A stretch of 64,000 nucleotides of DNA from JANNUT01 sp046331425 (GCA_046331425.1 JAXLQU010000018.1:1-64000), one strand, 5' to 3'. Shown: positions 19,467-28,605, numbered from the stretch's first letter. Made by a program: numbers and translations. The notes: generated by a model not told the origin, from the sequence alone.

Positions 19467-22400
19467 TCACGGGCAGTGCGTGTTGATGGCGCGCTCGGCG
19501 CCATTGCTTTTGCGCCCGAGTGAACCTTCGATCCCTGTGCTGCCGCGACGCGCTACGAGATAGAAGAATCCATCGGCCGGCCCTGGGAGATCGAGGTCGA
19601 TGGCGTACGCGGTGCGCAGGTCGGCGATCTTGCAGGCGGCCAGCGGCAGCAGCGGTGCCGCGCCGAGGTCACCGCGATAGAGGTTGTAGCCGGTGGAGTT
19701 CGACTCCTTCTCCCAATCGATGCGCGTGCCGGTCAAGCGCACGCCAAACACCTCGCCGTCGTTGCCATCGCACGCATCGCCAATGTTGTTGGAGTCGCGA
19801 TCGCTTTGGAGCGCGTTGGCAACCTCGAGGCAATTGTCGGAGCCATCCAACACGCCGTCGTTGTCGTCGTCGGTGTCGGCGGAGTTGGTGATTGCGTCGC
19901 CGTCGAGGTCGCTGTCGCACGGATCGCCGAGCCCATCGCGGTCGAGGTCGCGTTGCGCTGCGTTGGAAACGGACAAGCAGTTGTCACCCGCATCGCCGAC
20001 GCCGTCGCCATCGCTATCGAGCTGCGAGGCATTGCTGTTGCGTGGCGCATTGTCGAGATCGCCGCAGATTCCGTCGCCGTCGGCATCGTCAAGGCCGTCG
20101 CGCGAGCAACTGTCGCAGGGGTCGACCGCGCCGTCTCCGTCAAGGTCGGTCAACGCGGTGTTGAAGCGCGAACGGCAGGCGCGCACCACTTGGAAGTCAT
20201 CGAGACCGGCTTCCAGCACCGACTGCGCATACGGTGTATTCGGCCGCGCTTGGAAGCGAACCTTCGTTTGCGCGGTGAGCGCAACGAAGCTGCTGAGATT
20301 GAAGCGTGCGCGCTGCCACTGGCTCGCGCTGACGGTGATCGTTTCGGCGACCGTCCAGTTGGCGCCGTTATCGGACGAAACGCCGATCACCAAGGAACCG
20401 CCATTGAAGAAGCCACCGTTGTTGGTCATCCAGCGCCAGTAGTCGATCTGCGCCGCACCCAGATCGGCGGTGTTGATCGCCGGCGTTACCAGCGAGGTTG
20501 GCCCACCGTCGACATCGCCCGTCTCTGGCTGTGCACCGACCGCGGACTGACCCGTGATGAATGCGACGACTCCGGGAGCCGCGGTGTGATCGTCTTCCGG
20601 CTGCACGAGTCCGCCGCCGGTGCCGTTGGGATTGACCCGCTCCCACTTTCCGGACGTCGCCGAATCGCCAAGTTGATTGCCGAGTGCCCACCCTTTGTTG
20701 GTTTCGGCATCGTCGACAAAGCGCGCCGGCTCCAGGTTGATATCACCGCCACCACCATTCGTGCCCAACACCACACGCTTCTCATTGGCCGCATAGCCGA
20801 ACGCCTCGGCAGTGATCACGTGACCGCCGATCGGAGCGGTGCCGAAATCGTAGGAGCCATCGGCAGTGCTGACGGTCGACAGGCCAAGCGCAGGCACCTG
20901 CACTACGGCGCCAGCGATGCCGCCCAGCGTGTCGCTACGACGCACGCGACCCGTCAGCGCTCCTCGCGGCAACGACTGCAACGTTGCATCTTGATCGACG
21001 CGACCATCGAACGGCATCGTCGGCGCCGAGATCACCGAGCTGATGTAACCCGGTGCAGTCAATCGCAAGTTCACCGCGCCCTGCGGCACATACAGACCAT
21101 ACACACCGTCGGTGCCGCTGATTGCGACCTCACCGGACGCGAGGTCCATCACGCGCACGCCGGAAAGCGGCGAGTTGGTGGTTGCATCGCGCAACACACC
21201 GCTGACAACGCCGCCGGTTGGGTCGTACCGAACGATGTAGAGGCCGGTTTGAATGTCGCTGATGTAGAAGTATCCACGCGGATCGTAAGGGTACATTCCC
21301 CACGCACCGACGAAGCCGTTGGTGCCGCCCGGGTAGCTGTCGTACGCACCGAGGCGCACAGGGTAGGTTGGGCGGCGCACATCAACCAGGTGTCCACCCG
21401 AGCCGTAGTACGACATCGCCACGCGCTGTGGATCGCTGGCGGTGAAGTAGGCGTTGTGCACGGTGGCGCCAGGCTCACCAACGTACCGACCGACCAAAGC
21501 GGCACCGCTCGCAAGATTGCTGATGTCGTACACCGCCAAGAAGCCCGCGGGATTGGTGGTCTCATCGGTCGTTACCAACAGGCTCTGCGTGGGGTTGGCC
21601 CAGCAGTTGTGCGTGAACGCGTTGGGCGTGGTCCACGATCCGAGTTGCACCAAGTTTGCGGGGTCGCTGGCGTCATAGACCTCTTGCAAGCCGTCGTAGA
21701 TTTCGGAAAGGAACGCGCGTCCGTTGGCAGCGTACATGTCGTGCACGTAGCGCGGCGTCCACGAGCCAACCTCGACCGGGCTGGCGGGGTTGGGCTCCAG
21801 CGTCAGGATCCGCATGCCCGAAGAGCTGCCGTTGTTGTTGGTGCCGTTGATGTAGGCGCGGCCGATCGCTTCATCGATGAACAGCGTGTGCGCGGTCGTG
21901 AAGTTGACGGCATACGTGTTGACCAACGTGGGGCTCAGCGGATTGGTCAGGTCGACGATCTGCAGTCCTTGTCCGGTGCCCGACCCTTCGGTCACGATGT
22001 ACGCGAAGTTCTTGTACGTTTTGATTTCGCGCCAACTGCTGTCCGGCCCGTCGATGAACCCGACTTGCACTGGGTTGGCCGGATCGGTGACGTCGAAGAA
22101 CGTGGTGCCCAGCACGTTGCCGATGATCGCAAGGTACGTCGTTCCGTTGTTCCAACCCCAAATGTTGGAGTAGTTCTCCGGCTCGACCGGGTCACGTTGG
22201 CTGAGCAGCGTCATTCGGATTGCGCCGAGATCGTTGCCCGGTGTGAACGGTGGATCGAGGTGCAGATCGGCGAGCGCATCTTGGATGTCGAACATCACAT
22301 GCACGTTGGCGGGGATCGGGGGCACAGGGCACTCCTCGCCACCATGCTTGGTGCCAACCTCGCCATTGCCGACCTGCGGGCCTTCGAGTTCAAGTTCGAG

Positions 22401-22820
22401 CGACATCGATTGGCTCTGGTCGTCACGCATGCCATCGCGGATTGGCGCGCGATTGTGGTACGCAGGGCCGGTGTCGGTGAGGCCGAGCGGCAGTGCACCG
22501 GAAGCGATGAGGCCGCGCTCGTCGCTCAACCGGTAGCGCACCGTGAGCTCGGGCACGAACGTGCCGGGCTTGACACCGCCCGTGCGCGGGTCGCTCGATC
22601 CGGCCTGAAGCACCAACCCCAAGCCGCTAATTTCACGGCTCGCGCCATTTCGATCTTTCTGCGCGTGAACCACCAGCGCGTACTCGCCCAACGTGAGCAC
22701 CTGATCCAGAGATAAGGTCACCGGGTCGGGGAGGATCGGGCATTGACTGTTCGGTCCGGCCCACGCGGCCGAGGCAGAGACGACGGCCAGTGCCGCCCAG
22801 ATCATTCGGTATCGACGCAT
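19467..22820 (-). CDS. Large secreted LVIVD (choice-of-anchor B) protein with thrombospondin-3 repeats
   Basis: 1117 residues with a signal peptide (cleavage near AWA-GPN). Order: a domain of about 200 residues; a choice-of-anchor-B/LVIVD propeller (about 218-530, repeated FDVTDPANPVQVG and LQIVDLTNPLSP motifs); two carboxypeptidase-regulatory-like beta domains (about 537-690); a jelly-roll-like region (about 695-875); Ca-binding thrombospondin type 3 repeats (about 885-1015, DxDGDGxxD motifs); and a C-terminal domain of about 100 residues ending LGRKSNGAERAINTHCP. That last domain recurs at the ends of two other secreted proteins here (24650 and 31657). Likely extracellular or surface-located; function unknown. 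AGGGG precedes the ATG. Confidence 0.88.
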   Translation of the reverse strand: MRRYRMIWAALAVVSASAAWAGPNSQCPILPDPVTLSLDQVLTLGEYALVVHAQKDRNGASREISGLGLVLQAGSSDPRTGGVKPGTFVPELTVRYRLSDERGLIASGALPLGLTDTGPAYHNRAPIRDGMRDDQSQSMSLELELEGPQVGNGEVGTKHGGEECPVPPIPANVHVMFDIQDALADLHLDPPFTPGNDLGAIRMTLLSQRDPVEPENYSNIWGWNNGTTYLAIIGNVLGTTFFDVTDPANPVQVGFIDGPDSSWREIKTYKNFAYIVTEGSGTGQGLQIVDLTNPLSPTLVNTYAVNFTTAHTLFIDEAIGRAYINGTNNNGSSSGMRILTLEPNPASPVEVGSWTPRYVHDMYAANGRAFLSEIYDGLQEVYDASDPANLVQLGSWTTPNAFTHNCWANPTQSLLVTTDETTNPAGFLAVYDISNLASGAALVGRYVGEPGATVHNAYFTASDPQRVAMSYYGSGGHLVDVRRPTYPVRLGAYDSYPGGTNGFVGAWGMYPYDPRGYFYISDIQTGLYIVRYDPTGGVVSGVLRDATTNSPLSGVRVMDLASGEVAISGTDGVYGLYVPQGAVNLRLTAPGYISSVISAPTMPFDGRVDQDATLQSLPRGALTGRVRRSDTLGGIAGAVVQVPALGLSTVSTADGSYDFGTAPIGGHVITAEAFGYAANEKRVVLGTNGGGGDINLEPARFVDDAETNKGWALGNQLGDSATSGKWERVNPNGTGGGLVQPEDDHTAAPGVVAFITGQSAVGAQPETGDVDGGPTSLVTPAINTADLGAAQIDYWRWMTNNGGFFNGGSLVIGVSSDNGANWTVAETITVSASQWQRARFNLSSFVALTAQTKVRFQARPNTPYAQSVLEAGLDDFQVVRACRSRFNTALTDLDGDGAVDPCDSCSRDGLDDADGDGICGDLDNAPRNSNASQLDSDGDGVGDAGDNCLSVSNAAQRDLDRDGLGDPCDSDLDGDAITNSADTDDDNDGVLDGSDNCLEVANALQSDRDSNNIGDACDGNDGEVFGVRLTGTRIDWEKESNSTGYNLYRGDLGAAPLLPLAACKIADLRTAYAIDLDLPGPADGFFYLVARRGSTGIEGSLGRKSNGAERAINTHCP

Positions 22821-22956
22821 CAGTGACCCCTCTAGAGAAAATGCTGAACGGAGTTACCCCGAGGCGGTGATACGGTCAAGCGGAAACCACAACAAGGCGG
22901 AGGAGAAGTTTGCTATGGGGGCGGGGGACGCTTCGATCAGCAAGGGGGGAGTATCG

Positions 22957-23526
22957 TCAAAGCCCACGCGCTCGCCACTTCTTCCCGCACGCTTCGCAGA
23001 TCATCAAGCTGCGTGGAATCAACACCAGGAGCCCAAGGAAAAGAAGGAAAGGCAGGCTCAGCCAGGAGAAGAGGTGCCGATAGGTCCGACGGCTCGAGCA
23101 CTGGGGGCACGGGGGATAGCAACTCTCGTCATCGGAGAACTCGACATCACCAGGTTGCAGCGACCAGTCCTGCGTCAGCAGATCGCGCACGATCGTCGCG
23201 TGCTCGAGCGGCACCTTCACCTTCACCCAACCGCAGGCAATCGCCTTGAACCAGTCGACCGAGATGATGTTCTCGTCCATGACGACAGCGTCGAAACCGC
23301 GCCACCTCAGTGCGCCGCACAGCAAGTGCGCGTCGTGCCGGTTGAGGAATCCGGCTACGGTCGCCATCTCGCGCCAGTAGCCCTGCGGCTCGCCTCCGCT
23401 CGGTTCCCACGGTCGATGCGCAACCAACCGTGTTCCACACTTCGCGCAAAACTCGACGCCGTCGATGTACTCCTGCGGGTCGCGCATTGGGTCGGCGTCG
23501 GGTCACTCGAGATTCGGGCAATACAT
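22957..23526 (-). CDS. Zinc-ribbon/DUF2007-like membrane protein with in-frame TGA at codon 8
   Basis: The ATG at 23526-23524 has a strong GGGGGGAG site and begins MYCPNLE, then TGA (23505-23503), then continues in frame as PDADPMRDPQEY and DGVEFCAKCGTRLV. Two cysteine pairs would make a zinc ribbon if the TGA were read as Cys or Sec. The next in-frame ATG (23487) has no ribosome-binding site and would lose the first pair. Downstream are a DUF2007-type putative signalling domain (about residues 55-120, LLCGALRWRGFDAVV), a CPQC motif, one transmembrane helix (FLLFLGLLVLI) and a final CEACGKKW. Options: selenocysteine, a fresh nonsense mutation, a base-call error, or a weak internal start at 23487 (176 residues). 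Confidence 0.65.
23454..23502 (-). other. Hairpin directly after the in-frame TGA (candidate SECIS-like element)
   Basis: Read on the minus strand, CGACGCCG (23500-23493) and CGGCGTCG (23461-23454) are exact inverted copies starting two bases after the TGA. Inside the 31-base loop, TGCG and CGCA form a second 4-bp stem with loop CGACC, whose start is 21 bases after the TGA. The spacing and the G near the start of the apical loop are compatible with bacterial SECIS geometry, but GC-rich coding DNA yields such hairpins by chance. Confidence 0.3.
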
Positions 23527-23605
23527 GCTGGCTCCCCCCAGCGCTTGACGGCGTTTCGCGGCGACAGTAGCGGAGGTTCGGCGATCGCGTCAATTGAAGA
23601 TTGCT

Positions 23606-23634
23606 CGATGGGAGCGGATGACCCTCTCCCATCG
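23606..23634 (-). terminator. Terminator-like hairpin
   Basis: CGATGGGAG (23606-23614) and CTCCCATCG (23626-23634) form a perfect 9-bp stem with an 11-base loop, ten bases after the stop of the TonB-like remnant on the minus strand. The following minus-strand bases (AGCAATCTTCAATT) are a poor T-tract. Confidence 0.4.
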
Positions 23635-23643
23635 CCAGCGTGG

Positions 23644-24182
23644 TTACTTTGGCGCCTCACTCGGGCCCGCGGGTGGATAAGCTGCGATTCGAAATCGGAT
23701 GATGACTGTAATGTAGACGGGCACCGCGACTCCGTCTTTGAGAGCAGGCTTATAGCGCCACCGGCTGACAGCTTCGAGTGCTGAAACAACCAGATCTTCG
23801 CCTCCTTCCGGCACTCGCAGGACAACGGGGGAAGGACGGATCTCTCGTATCGACGCAACGGCGACGTCATCGACTACTCCTTCTGGAGTGTCAAGCACTC
23901 CGCATTGTTCCGGAGCATCGAACGCCTCGCCGTGATTCGAAGTACAGGCTCTGCGACCGAGTGCGCTCGGAGCTCCGCTCAGTGCAGCTCCGCCTGGGCG
24001 CGATCTGATTCAACGACCGCAACCTCCTCGGGATTCGCCGTGCCTATTGATCGCTGAGGTGCTTGGAGTGCAACGAACACCGCGAGCACCAGTGCTGCAA
24101 CCATCGCACTCCCACGAGCAACGATGGATCGGTTGCTCAGAAGAGAGGGAAGTCGTGCCAGTCTGCTTTGGTTCTTCACCAT
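23644..24182 (-). pseudogene. Broken TonB-family protein (frameshifted)
   Basis: The ATG at 24182 follows GGAGGG and encodes 67 residues with a transmembrane segment (SAMVAALVLAVFVAL), stopping at 23979. A different frame, open from about 24008 down to 23644, encodes a typical TonB C-terminal domain: SALEAVSRWRYKPALKDG and VPVYITVIIRF. Membrane anchor plus TonB C-terminus in two frames fits one small TonB-like protein broken by an indel between about 24008 and 23979. Alternatives are a sequencing indel, or two tiny genes with the second starting at GTG 23898. The base composition here is less GC-rich than its neighbours. Confidence 0.5.
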
Positions 24183-24649
24183 GCACCCTCCAGCACACCG
24201 ACTCTTCGCTCCCTCTTGGCGTTCGATGCATCGGACCAGTGCAGGCGCTCCGCATCGCCCGAGATCTCGCCTCATCGCTTCATCCAATGCTTTCGAGGGC
24301 GCGACGACATCGACTCTTCATCGCGAGTCGTTGACGACCGCGGCACCTTGGCGATCACCTCGCCGCCCCGATACGCCAGCGCGCTCCCCTGCGAACACTC
24401 CTCGCGGCTCGAGAGGCGCAAGACCCGTCCGGCGAGACCCTCCGGCTGTCGCGATCAGATAATCGGTCGGTCATGGCGGCCGAGCCGCACCGTTCTTGTA
24501 TCTAGTGGATAGGAGCGGTCAACGATGCACCAGGCTAAACAATCGATAAGTGGGGTGGGCACACCGACCGGTCACCCTCGCATCATCATGCGAGCCGCTT
24601 GGCCGATGCATCCGAACCGCCGTCGTCGTACTCTCCTGCCGAGGTCCCT
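24183..24649. other. Non-coding stretch, no gene seen
   Basis: About 467 bases between the ribosome-binding site of the broken TonB-like gene and the start of the repeat protein. Open frames are short, overlap on both strands and lack protein-like composition or ribosome-binding sites. I see no tRNA, repeat array or clear promoter. It probably contains the divergent promoters for both flanking genes. Confidence 0.6.
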
Positions 24650-26149
24650 ATGAGAAAAACCATGATTCGCGGAATCGTCGCTCCGGTCCTGTTCGCACTA
24701 CTCGTACTTGCGTCGCCACGGCTGGCCGTGGCCCAGTGCGATACGACGCCACCCAACCTCACGGCCTTCAACTTCACGCCGACGAGCATCAACACCACAA
24801 GCGCCGCGCAGAACGTCACATGCAACATGACGCTCAACGACTCCCCCGCCGGCGTTGCCAGCGCGTCATGCACCTTCCGATACATCGACTCAGGAACGGG
24901 AGCATTCCAGTCGCACGGCTGTAGTACCACGACCGGGTCGGCAGGTGTCTACAGTTGCGTCGTGTCGATGCCCAGATACTCGGCCGCCGGCGTATGGAAA
25001 GCGCAAGTCACCGCGGTGGACAACGTCGGCAACACCAAGAACTTGACCGATATCGACTTGCTCATCGCTGGATTCCCCACCGATCTCACGGTGACCTCCG
25101 ACACGGACATCGTGGCCCCCAACATCACGGCGCTGAGCTTCACACCCAACGCTGTCACCGTTTCGACCGGTGCGAAAACCGTGACATGCACCATGACACT
25201 CACCGATGCGAAGTCGGGCGTCGACACCGCGAGCTGCTTCTTCTCGGCACCGACCGCCAGCAGCCAGCAAGCCCAAGGGTGCACGTCGAATACGCTCAAG
25301 TCTGGTACTCGACAAAACGGAGTGTTCGAATGCGTGTTGACCATTCCGCAGTACGCTGACGCCGGGACATGGACGGCGAATGTGATCGCCAACGATGCTG
25401 TTGGCAACAGCGCCGTCTTCGACCCTGCGGCGCTTCAAGCCAAGGGACTGCCGACCAATCTCACGGTGACCTCCAGCCCGGAAGATATTACCGGCCCCAA
25501 TCAGACCAGCTTCACCTTCAGCCCAACGACAGCCAACGCCGGCGCCGGACCTACCACTATCACGTGTACCTTTGGCTTCACCGATTCACCGGCCGGGGTC
25601 AGCACGTCATCCTGCGACTTCGACTTCAACGATTTCACGGTCTTCCCGCCGGTCAGTCAGTCACAAGGCTGCACAGCCACCGCTCTGGCCAGCGGCACAA
25701 GACAAAGTGGAACGATGAGCTGCACGTTCGTCATACCGCGCTACAGCGCGCCGGGGAATTGGTTCGCAACCACCAACTACACCGATGCGGTGGGCAACAG
25801 CTCGACGTTCAATCCAGCCACGCCGCTGAGTGTCACATGCGGTGGTGGTGGCGATCCCGAATGCACCCTGACATGGAGCAACAAGACAACGCTTACCTGG
25901 AACGCGATTGCCGGCGCCACGCGATACAACGTCTATCGCGGCGATCCCGCCACGCTGCCCAACTACGGCACCTGCCAGAATTCGCGTGATCCGAATCTCA
26001 CCGACACGCAGTTCGTGGAGACGCAGAACCCATCGCCGGCAGGGAAGGGGTTCACCTTCTTGGTGAGCTACCTCAGCGGCGGTGTGGAAAAGGGGCTGGG
26101 GAAGCGGAGCAACGGAACGGCGCGAACGGTCAGCCCGCCTTGCCCGTAA
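24650..26149 (+). CDS. Secreted protein with three tandem Ig-like repeats
   Basis: The ATG at 24650 follows GAGGTCCCT and starts a signal peptide (cleavage near AVA-QCD). 499 residues. Three repeats of about 120 residues start near residues 30, 153 and 278, each with the pattern NxTxFxFTP, VTCxMTLxD, SASCxF, QGC, CVxxxPxYxxxGxW and DxVGN. Four Cys per repeat suggest disulphides in an extracellular beta-sandwich. Residues about 400-499 form the shared C-terminal domain (YNVYRGDPATL, FTFLVSYL, KGLGKRSNGTARTVSPPCP). Function unknown; adhesion or surface display is only a guess. Confidence 0.82.
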   Translation: MRKTMIRGIVAPVLFALLVLASPRLAVAQCDTTPPNLTAFNFTPTSINTTSAAQNVTCNMTLNDSPAGVASASCTFRYIDSGTGAFQSHGCSTTTGSAGVYSCVVSMPRYSAAGVWKAQVTAVDNVGNTKNLTDIDLLIAGFPTDLTVTSDTDIVAPNITALSFTPNAVTVSTGAKTVTCTMTLTDAKSGVDTASCFFSAPTASSQQAQGCTSNTLKSGTRQNGVFECVLTIPQYADAGTWTANVIANDAVGNSAVFDPAALQAKGLPTNLTVTSSPEDITGPNQTSFTFSPTTANAGAGPTTITCTFGFTDSPAGVSTSSCDFDFNDFTVFPPVSQSQGCTATALASGTRQSGTMSCTFVIPRYSAPGNWFATTNYTDAVGNSSTFNPATPLSVTCGGGGDPECTLTWSNKTTLTWNAIAGATRYNVYRGDPATLPNYGTCQNSRDPNLTDTQFVETQNPSPAGKGFTFLVSYLSGGVEKGLGKRSNGTARTVSPPCP

Positions 26150-26180
26150 CGAACGGCGCCTGCCAACAACAGTTCGACGA

Positions 26181-26205
26181 GGGCGTGAGCGAAAAGCTCA
26201 CGCCC
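26181..26205. terminator. Terminator hairpin between convergent genes
   Basis: GGGCGTGAGC (26181-26190) and GCTCACGCCC (26196-26205) form a perfect 10-bp stem with a GAAAA loop. It lies between the stop at 26149 on the plus strand and the stop at 26217 on the minus strand. The plus-strand tail is TATTCAATT, a weak T-tract; it may serve both directions. Confidence 0.65.
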
Positions 26206-26216
26206 TATTCAATTCA

Positions 26217-26525
26217 CTAAAAGTGCGCGTCGCGTACCACCTGCACATCGCTCATCCAGACACAGCCGGCGTAGTTTTCCAGCAATGGTTGCGACCGTTC
26301 CACGATCCGCATGGCGACGTCGGCCTGCGCGACGACGACGATCATCACGTTGCGGTACAGGTCCGACACGTGCGCCTCGTCGCGGACTCCACGCACTCCC
26401 TTGCCAGCAACCTGGGGAACAACCGTGTAGCCGGTGGCGCCGGCTTTCTCGATCATCTCGATCAAGCGTTTGGCGCAGGCGGACTCGACCACGATTTCGA
26501 TCTTCTTCTTGGCGTGAAGTTGCAT
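26217..26525 (-). CDS. sbtB: PII-like SbtB-type regulator of bicarbonate transporter
   Basis: 102 residues with the ferredoxin-like PII pattern: KKIEIVVESACAKRLIEMIEKAG, then TGYTVVPQVAGKG (T-loop region) and VMIVVVAQADVAMRIVE. It starts 8 bases after the transporter stop with GAGG before its ATG, so it is in the same operon. In cyanobacteria SbtB binds adenine nucleotides and gates SbtA. The same role here is inferred from gene order and fold pattern. The symbol is by homology and context, not proof. Confidence 0.78.
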   Translation of the reverse strand: MQLHAKKKIEIVVESACAKRLIEMIEKAGATGYTVVPQVAGKGVRGVRDEAHVSDLYRNVMIVVVAQADVAMRIVERSQPLLENYAGCVWMSDVQVVRDAHF

Positions 26526-26532
26526 CGATGCC

Positions 26533-27498
26533 TCAGCCGGCGATCCAAGCCGCGATCGCGTAGTAAAGAGGAATCCCTACCAGCAGGTTGAATGGAAACG
26601 TAACGCCCAACGACAGCCCGACGTAGAGCGCGGGATTGGCCTCGGGTATGGCGGTGCGCATCGCGGCGGGGACCACGATGTACGACGCGCTCCCGGCCAG
26701 CACCGCCATCAAACATGTTCCACCGACCGAGAGTCCAAGCACCGTCGCCGCGATCAGACCGATCGACGCACCAATCAGCGGCATCACCACGCCGAACGCA
26801 ATCAGCATCGCTCCGGTTTCGGAGAGCTTGGGGAGTCGCCGCGCGGTAAGCAGTCCCATGTCGAGCAGGAACAAGCACAGGATTCCTTTGAACGGTTGAT
26901 CGACAAACGGCGCGATCGCCGCTTGCCCCGCTCCGCCGGTAAGCCACCCGATACCGAAGCTTCCCAACAGCAGCACGATGCTCCCCGACAGAAACACTTC
27001 GTGCATGAGCTCCTTCGAGAGTCGCTGCGAGCCGCCTCTGGCCAGGAGCAACCCCGAGACAATCGCGGGCGTTTCCATCAACGCCATCATCGCCACGAGA
27101 TACGGTTCGTAACTCACCTCACGCTGCACCAGAAGGGCGGTGGCGGTGACGAATGTGACCACGCTGACCGAGCCGTAGTGCGCGGCGATTGCGGCACGAT
27201 CGGTGAGCGGGAGCTTGGTCACGATTCTCAGGAGCGTACAGGCCAACCACGGGAGCGAGAAGCTGATCAACACCGCCAACAGCAACGCTGCGACAACGCT
27301 GCCGGAGATTGCACCGTGGCTCAACTCGACGCCGCCACGAAATCCAATCGCCAACATCAGGTAAAGAGACATCCCTTTGCTGACCGCCTCGGGAATGCTG
27401 AGGTCGGACTTCAACCGGCCCGCCAGCAATCCGAGCGCGAAGAACAGCACCATCGGCGTGAGCAGGTTCGCAACCGCGAGCGAAAGCACATGGCTCAT
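26533..27498 (-). CDS. sbtA: SbtA-family sodium-dependent bicarbonate transporter
   Basis: 321 residues from the ATG at 27498 (AGGAG nine bases upstream; an earlier TTG would add six residues). About ten hydrophobic helices with SbtA landmarks: LTPMVLFFALGLLAGRLKSDL at the N-terminus, HYGSVSVVTFVTA, MALMETPAIVSGLLLA, LLDMGLL and LAGSASYIVVPAAMR. SbtA imports bicarbonate with Na+. It lies between the NhaR-like regulator and the PII-like gene, all on one strand. In a non-photosynthetic bacterium the bicarbonate could supply carboxylases or pH control. That use is inference. Confidence 0.88.
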   Translation of the reverse strand: MSHVLSLAVANLLTPMVLFFALGLLAGRLKSDLSIPEAVSKGMSLYLMLAIGFRGGVELSHGAISGSVVAALLLAVLISFSLPWLACTLLRIVTKLPLTDRAAIAAHYGSVSVVTFVTATALLVQREVSYEPYLVAMMALMETPAIVSGLLLARGGSQRLSKELMHEVFLSGSIVLLLGSFGIGWLTGGAGQAAIAPFVDQPFKGILCLFLLDMGLLTARRLPKLSETGAMLIAFGVVMPLIGASIGLIAATVLGLSVGGTCLMAVLAGSASYIVVPAAMRTAIPEANPALYVGLSLGVTFPFNLLVGIPLYYAIAAWIAG

Positions 27499-27541
27499 TC
27501 GGCAGGGCTCCTGCAAGGTACGAGGAACGCTCTACTACGCC

Positions 27542-28441
27542 TCATGAGAACAGCTCCTGACGAGCAGCTTGCGTGATAGCGACGACCCCAGGGTGTTTGA
27601 TCCGCCGCTCCGGCGAGATTACGTAGAAGCGCTCTTTCACCGCGGCGATCGCTCCCAACGACTTGACCTGGTACATCGACTCGATCTCACCCGCGATGAT
27701 CGTCGGCGCCACGAACAGCCCGACTCCATGTCGTCCGAAGGTCTTCAAGAGCGCGCTGTCTTCGAACTCCCCGACGACATTCGGTTGTATCCCGGAGTCC
27801 TCCAGCCAAAACCCGAGCGAGCGGCGCAGCGGGCTGTTCGCCAACGGCACCAACAGCGGCGCTCCGGTCAACGATTTTGGAAAGGAGCGCTTGTATCGAC
27901 GTACGAGGTCTACGGTTCCAAACACGCTCACCGTGCATTCACCCAGCAGGTGGCTGTAGGCGCGAAATCCGGAGCCGGCCGGCAACGGTGAGTCGGAAAG
28001 CACGACATCGAGTTCGTGCACGGACAGTGCCGACAGCAACTGCTCGTGTCGTCCCTCGCGACACTCCAAGCGCAGTTGTTGGCTCTGCGACAAGGCCGGC
28101 CTGAGCAGCCGGTACGCCACCAGTTTGGGTACGGCGTCGGCGACGCCGACCGATAGCGAGACTGCGTGCGGGGCCGCGCGTCCCTTGACGCTCTCGTGTA
28201 GTTCCTGTCCGAGGGCAAAGATCTCCTCGGCATATTGCAAGACATTGCGTCCAGCTTCGGTGAGCACAAGGTTGCGTCCGCGCTTCTCCAGCAGTGTCTC
28301 GCCGAGGTCACGCTCGAACGTGCGCAACTGTGCCGACACCGTGGGCTGAGCCAGTCGCAGCCGTTGACTTGCACGCGTAACGCTGCCCTCTCGAGCCACC
28401 ATCCAAAAAAGTTTCAAGTGGTGGTAGTTGAGCCATTGCAT
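27542..28441 (-). CDS. NhaR-like LysR-family transcription regulator
   Basis: 299 residues. The N-terminal winged helix-turn-helix (LNYHHLKLFWMVAREGSVTR, then LAQPTVSAQLRTFERDLG) and a periplasmic-binding-like effector domain are clear. NhaR-specific traits are the YHHLKLFW opening and the C-terminal RFYVISPERRIKHPGVVAI. NhaR in enterobacteria responds to Na+ and activates nhaA. Here the gene lies 43 bases upstream of the Na+-dependent bicarbonate transporter and in the same direction. It probably controls that operon in response to Na+ or alkaline conditions. Confidence 0.88.
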   Translation of the reverse strand: MQWLNYHHLKLFWMVAREGSVTRASQRLRLAQPTVSAQLRTFERDLGETLLEKRGRNLVLTEAGRNVLQYAEEIFALGQELHESVKGRAAPHAVSLSVGVADAVPKLVAYRLLRPALSQSQQLRLECREGRHEQLLSALSVHELDVVLSDSPLPAGSGFRAYSHLLGECTVSVFGTVDLVRRYKRSFPKSLTGAPLLVPLANSPLRRSLGFWLEDSGIQPNVVGEFEDSALLKTFGRHGVGLFVAPTIIAGEIESMYQVKSLGAIAAVKERFYVISPERRIKHPGVVAITQAARQELFS

Positions 28442-28605
28442 CGGTCTTCACCCCGCAGATCGGCTCCGTGTGTCACGGGCCAATGTATAGACAGATCCGA
28501 TTCGAGAAACGCAAACTATCTCTTTTTCTAGATCGATCGCAACCCGTACCTTTCCTCCCGTCGACGCTCAATCGAGTCTGCATCGGGCGCCGCAGGGAGG
28601 CTTTC
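28442..28605. promoter_or_regulatory. Divergent promoter region
   Basis: The 164 bases between the start of the NhaR-like gene (minus) and the hibernation-factor gene (plus) must hold both promoters. An A/T-richer patch at 28505-28535 (AAACTATCTCTTTTTCTAG) stands out. No exact LysR box could be assigned by eye. Confidence 0.45.

Noticed and set aside
19806..22715. 969-residue open frame on the plus strand
   Set aside because: It lies wholly antisense to the LVIVD/thrombospondin gene, has no signal or domain, and reflects stop-free GC-rich codons and the Asp-rich repeats.
22867..23784. 305-residue plus-strand frame with a GGAGGAG-like site before ATG 22915
   Set aside because: It is antisense to the zinc-ribbon gene, whose Cys motifs and membrane helix are convincing; the plus product is charged and low in hydrophobic order.
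24183..24649. Short open frames on both strands
   Set aside because: All are short, overlapping and without ribosome-binding sites or protein-like composition.
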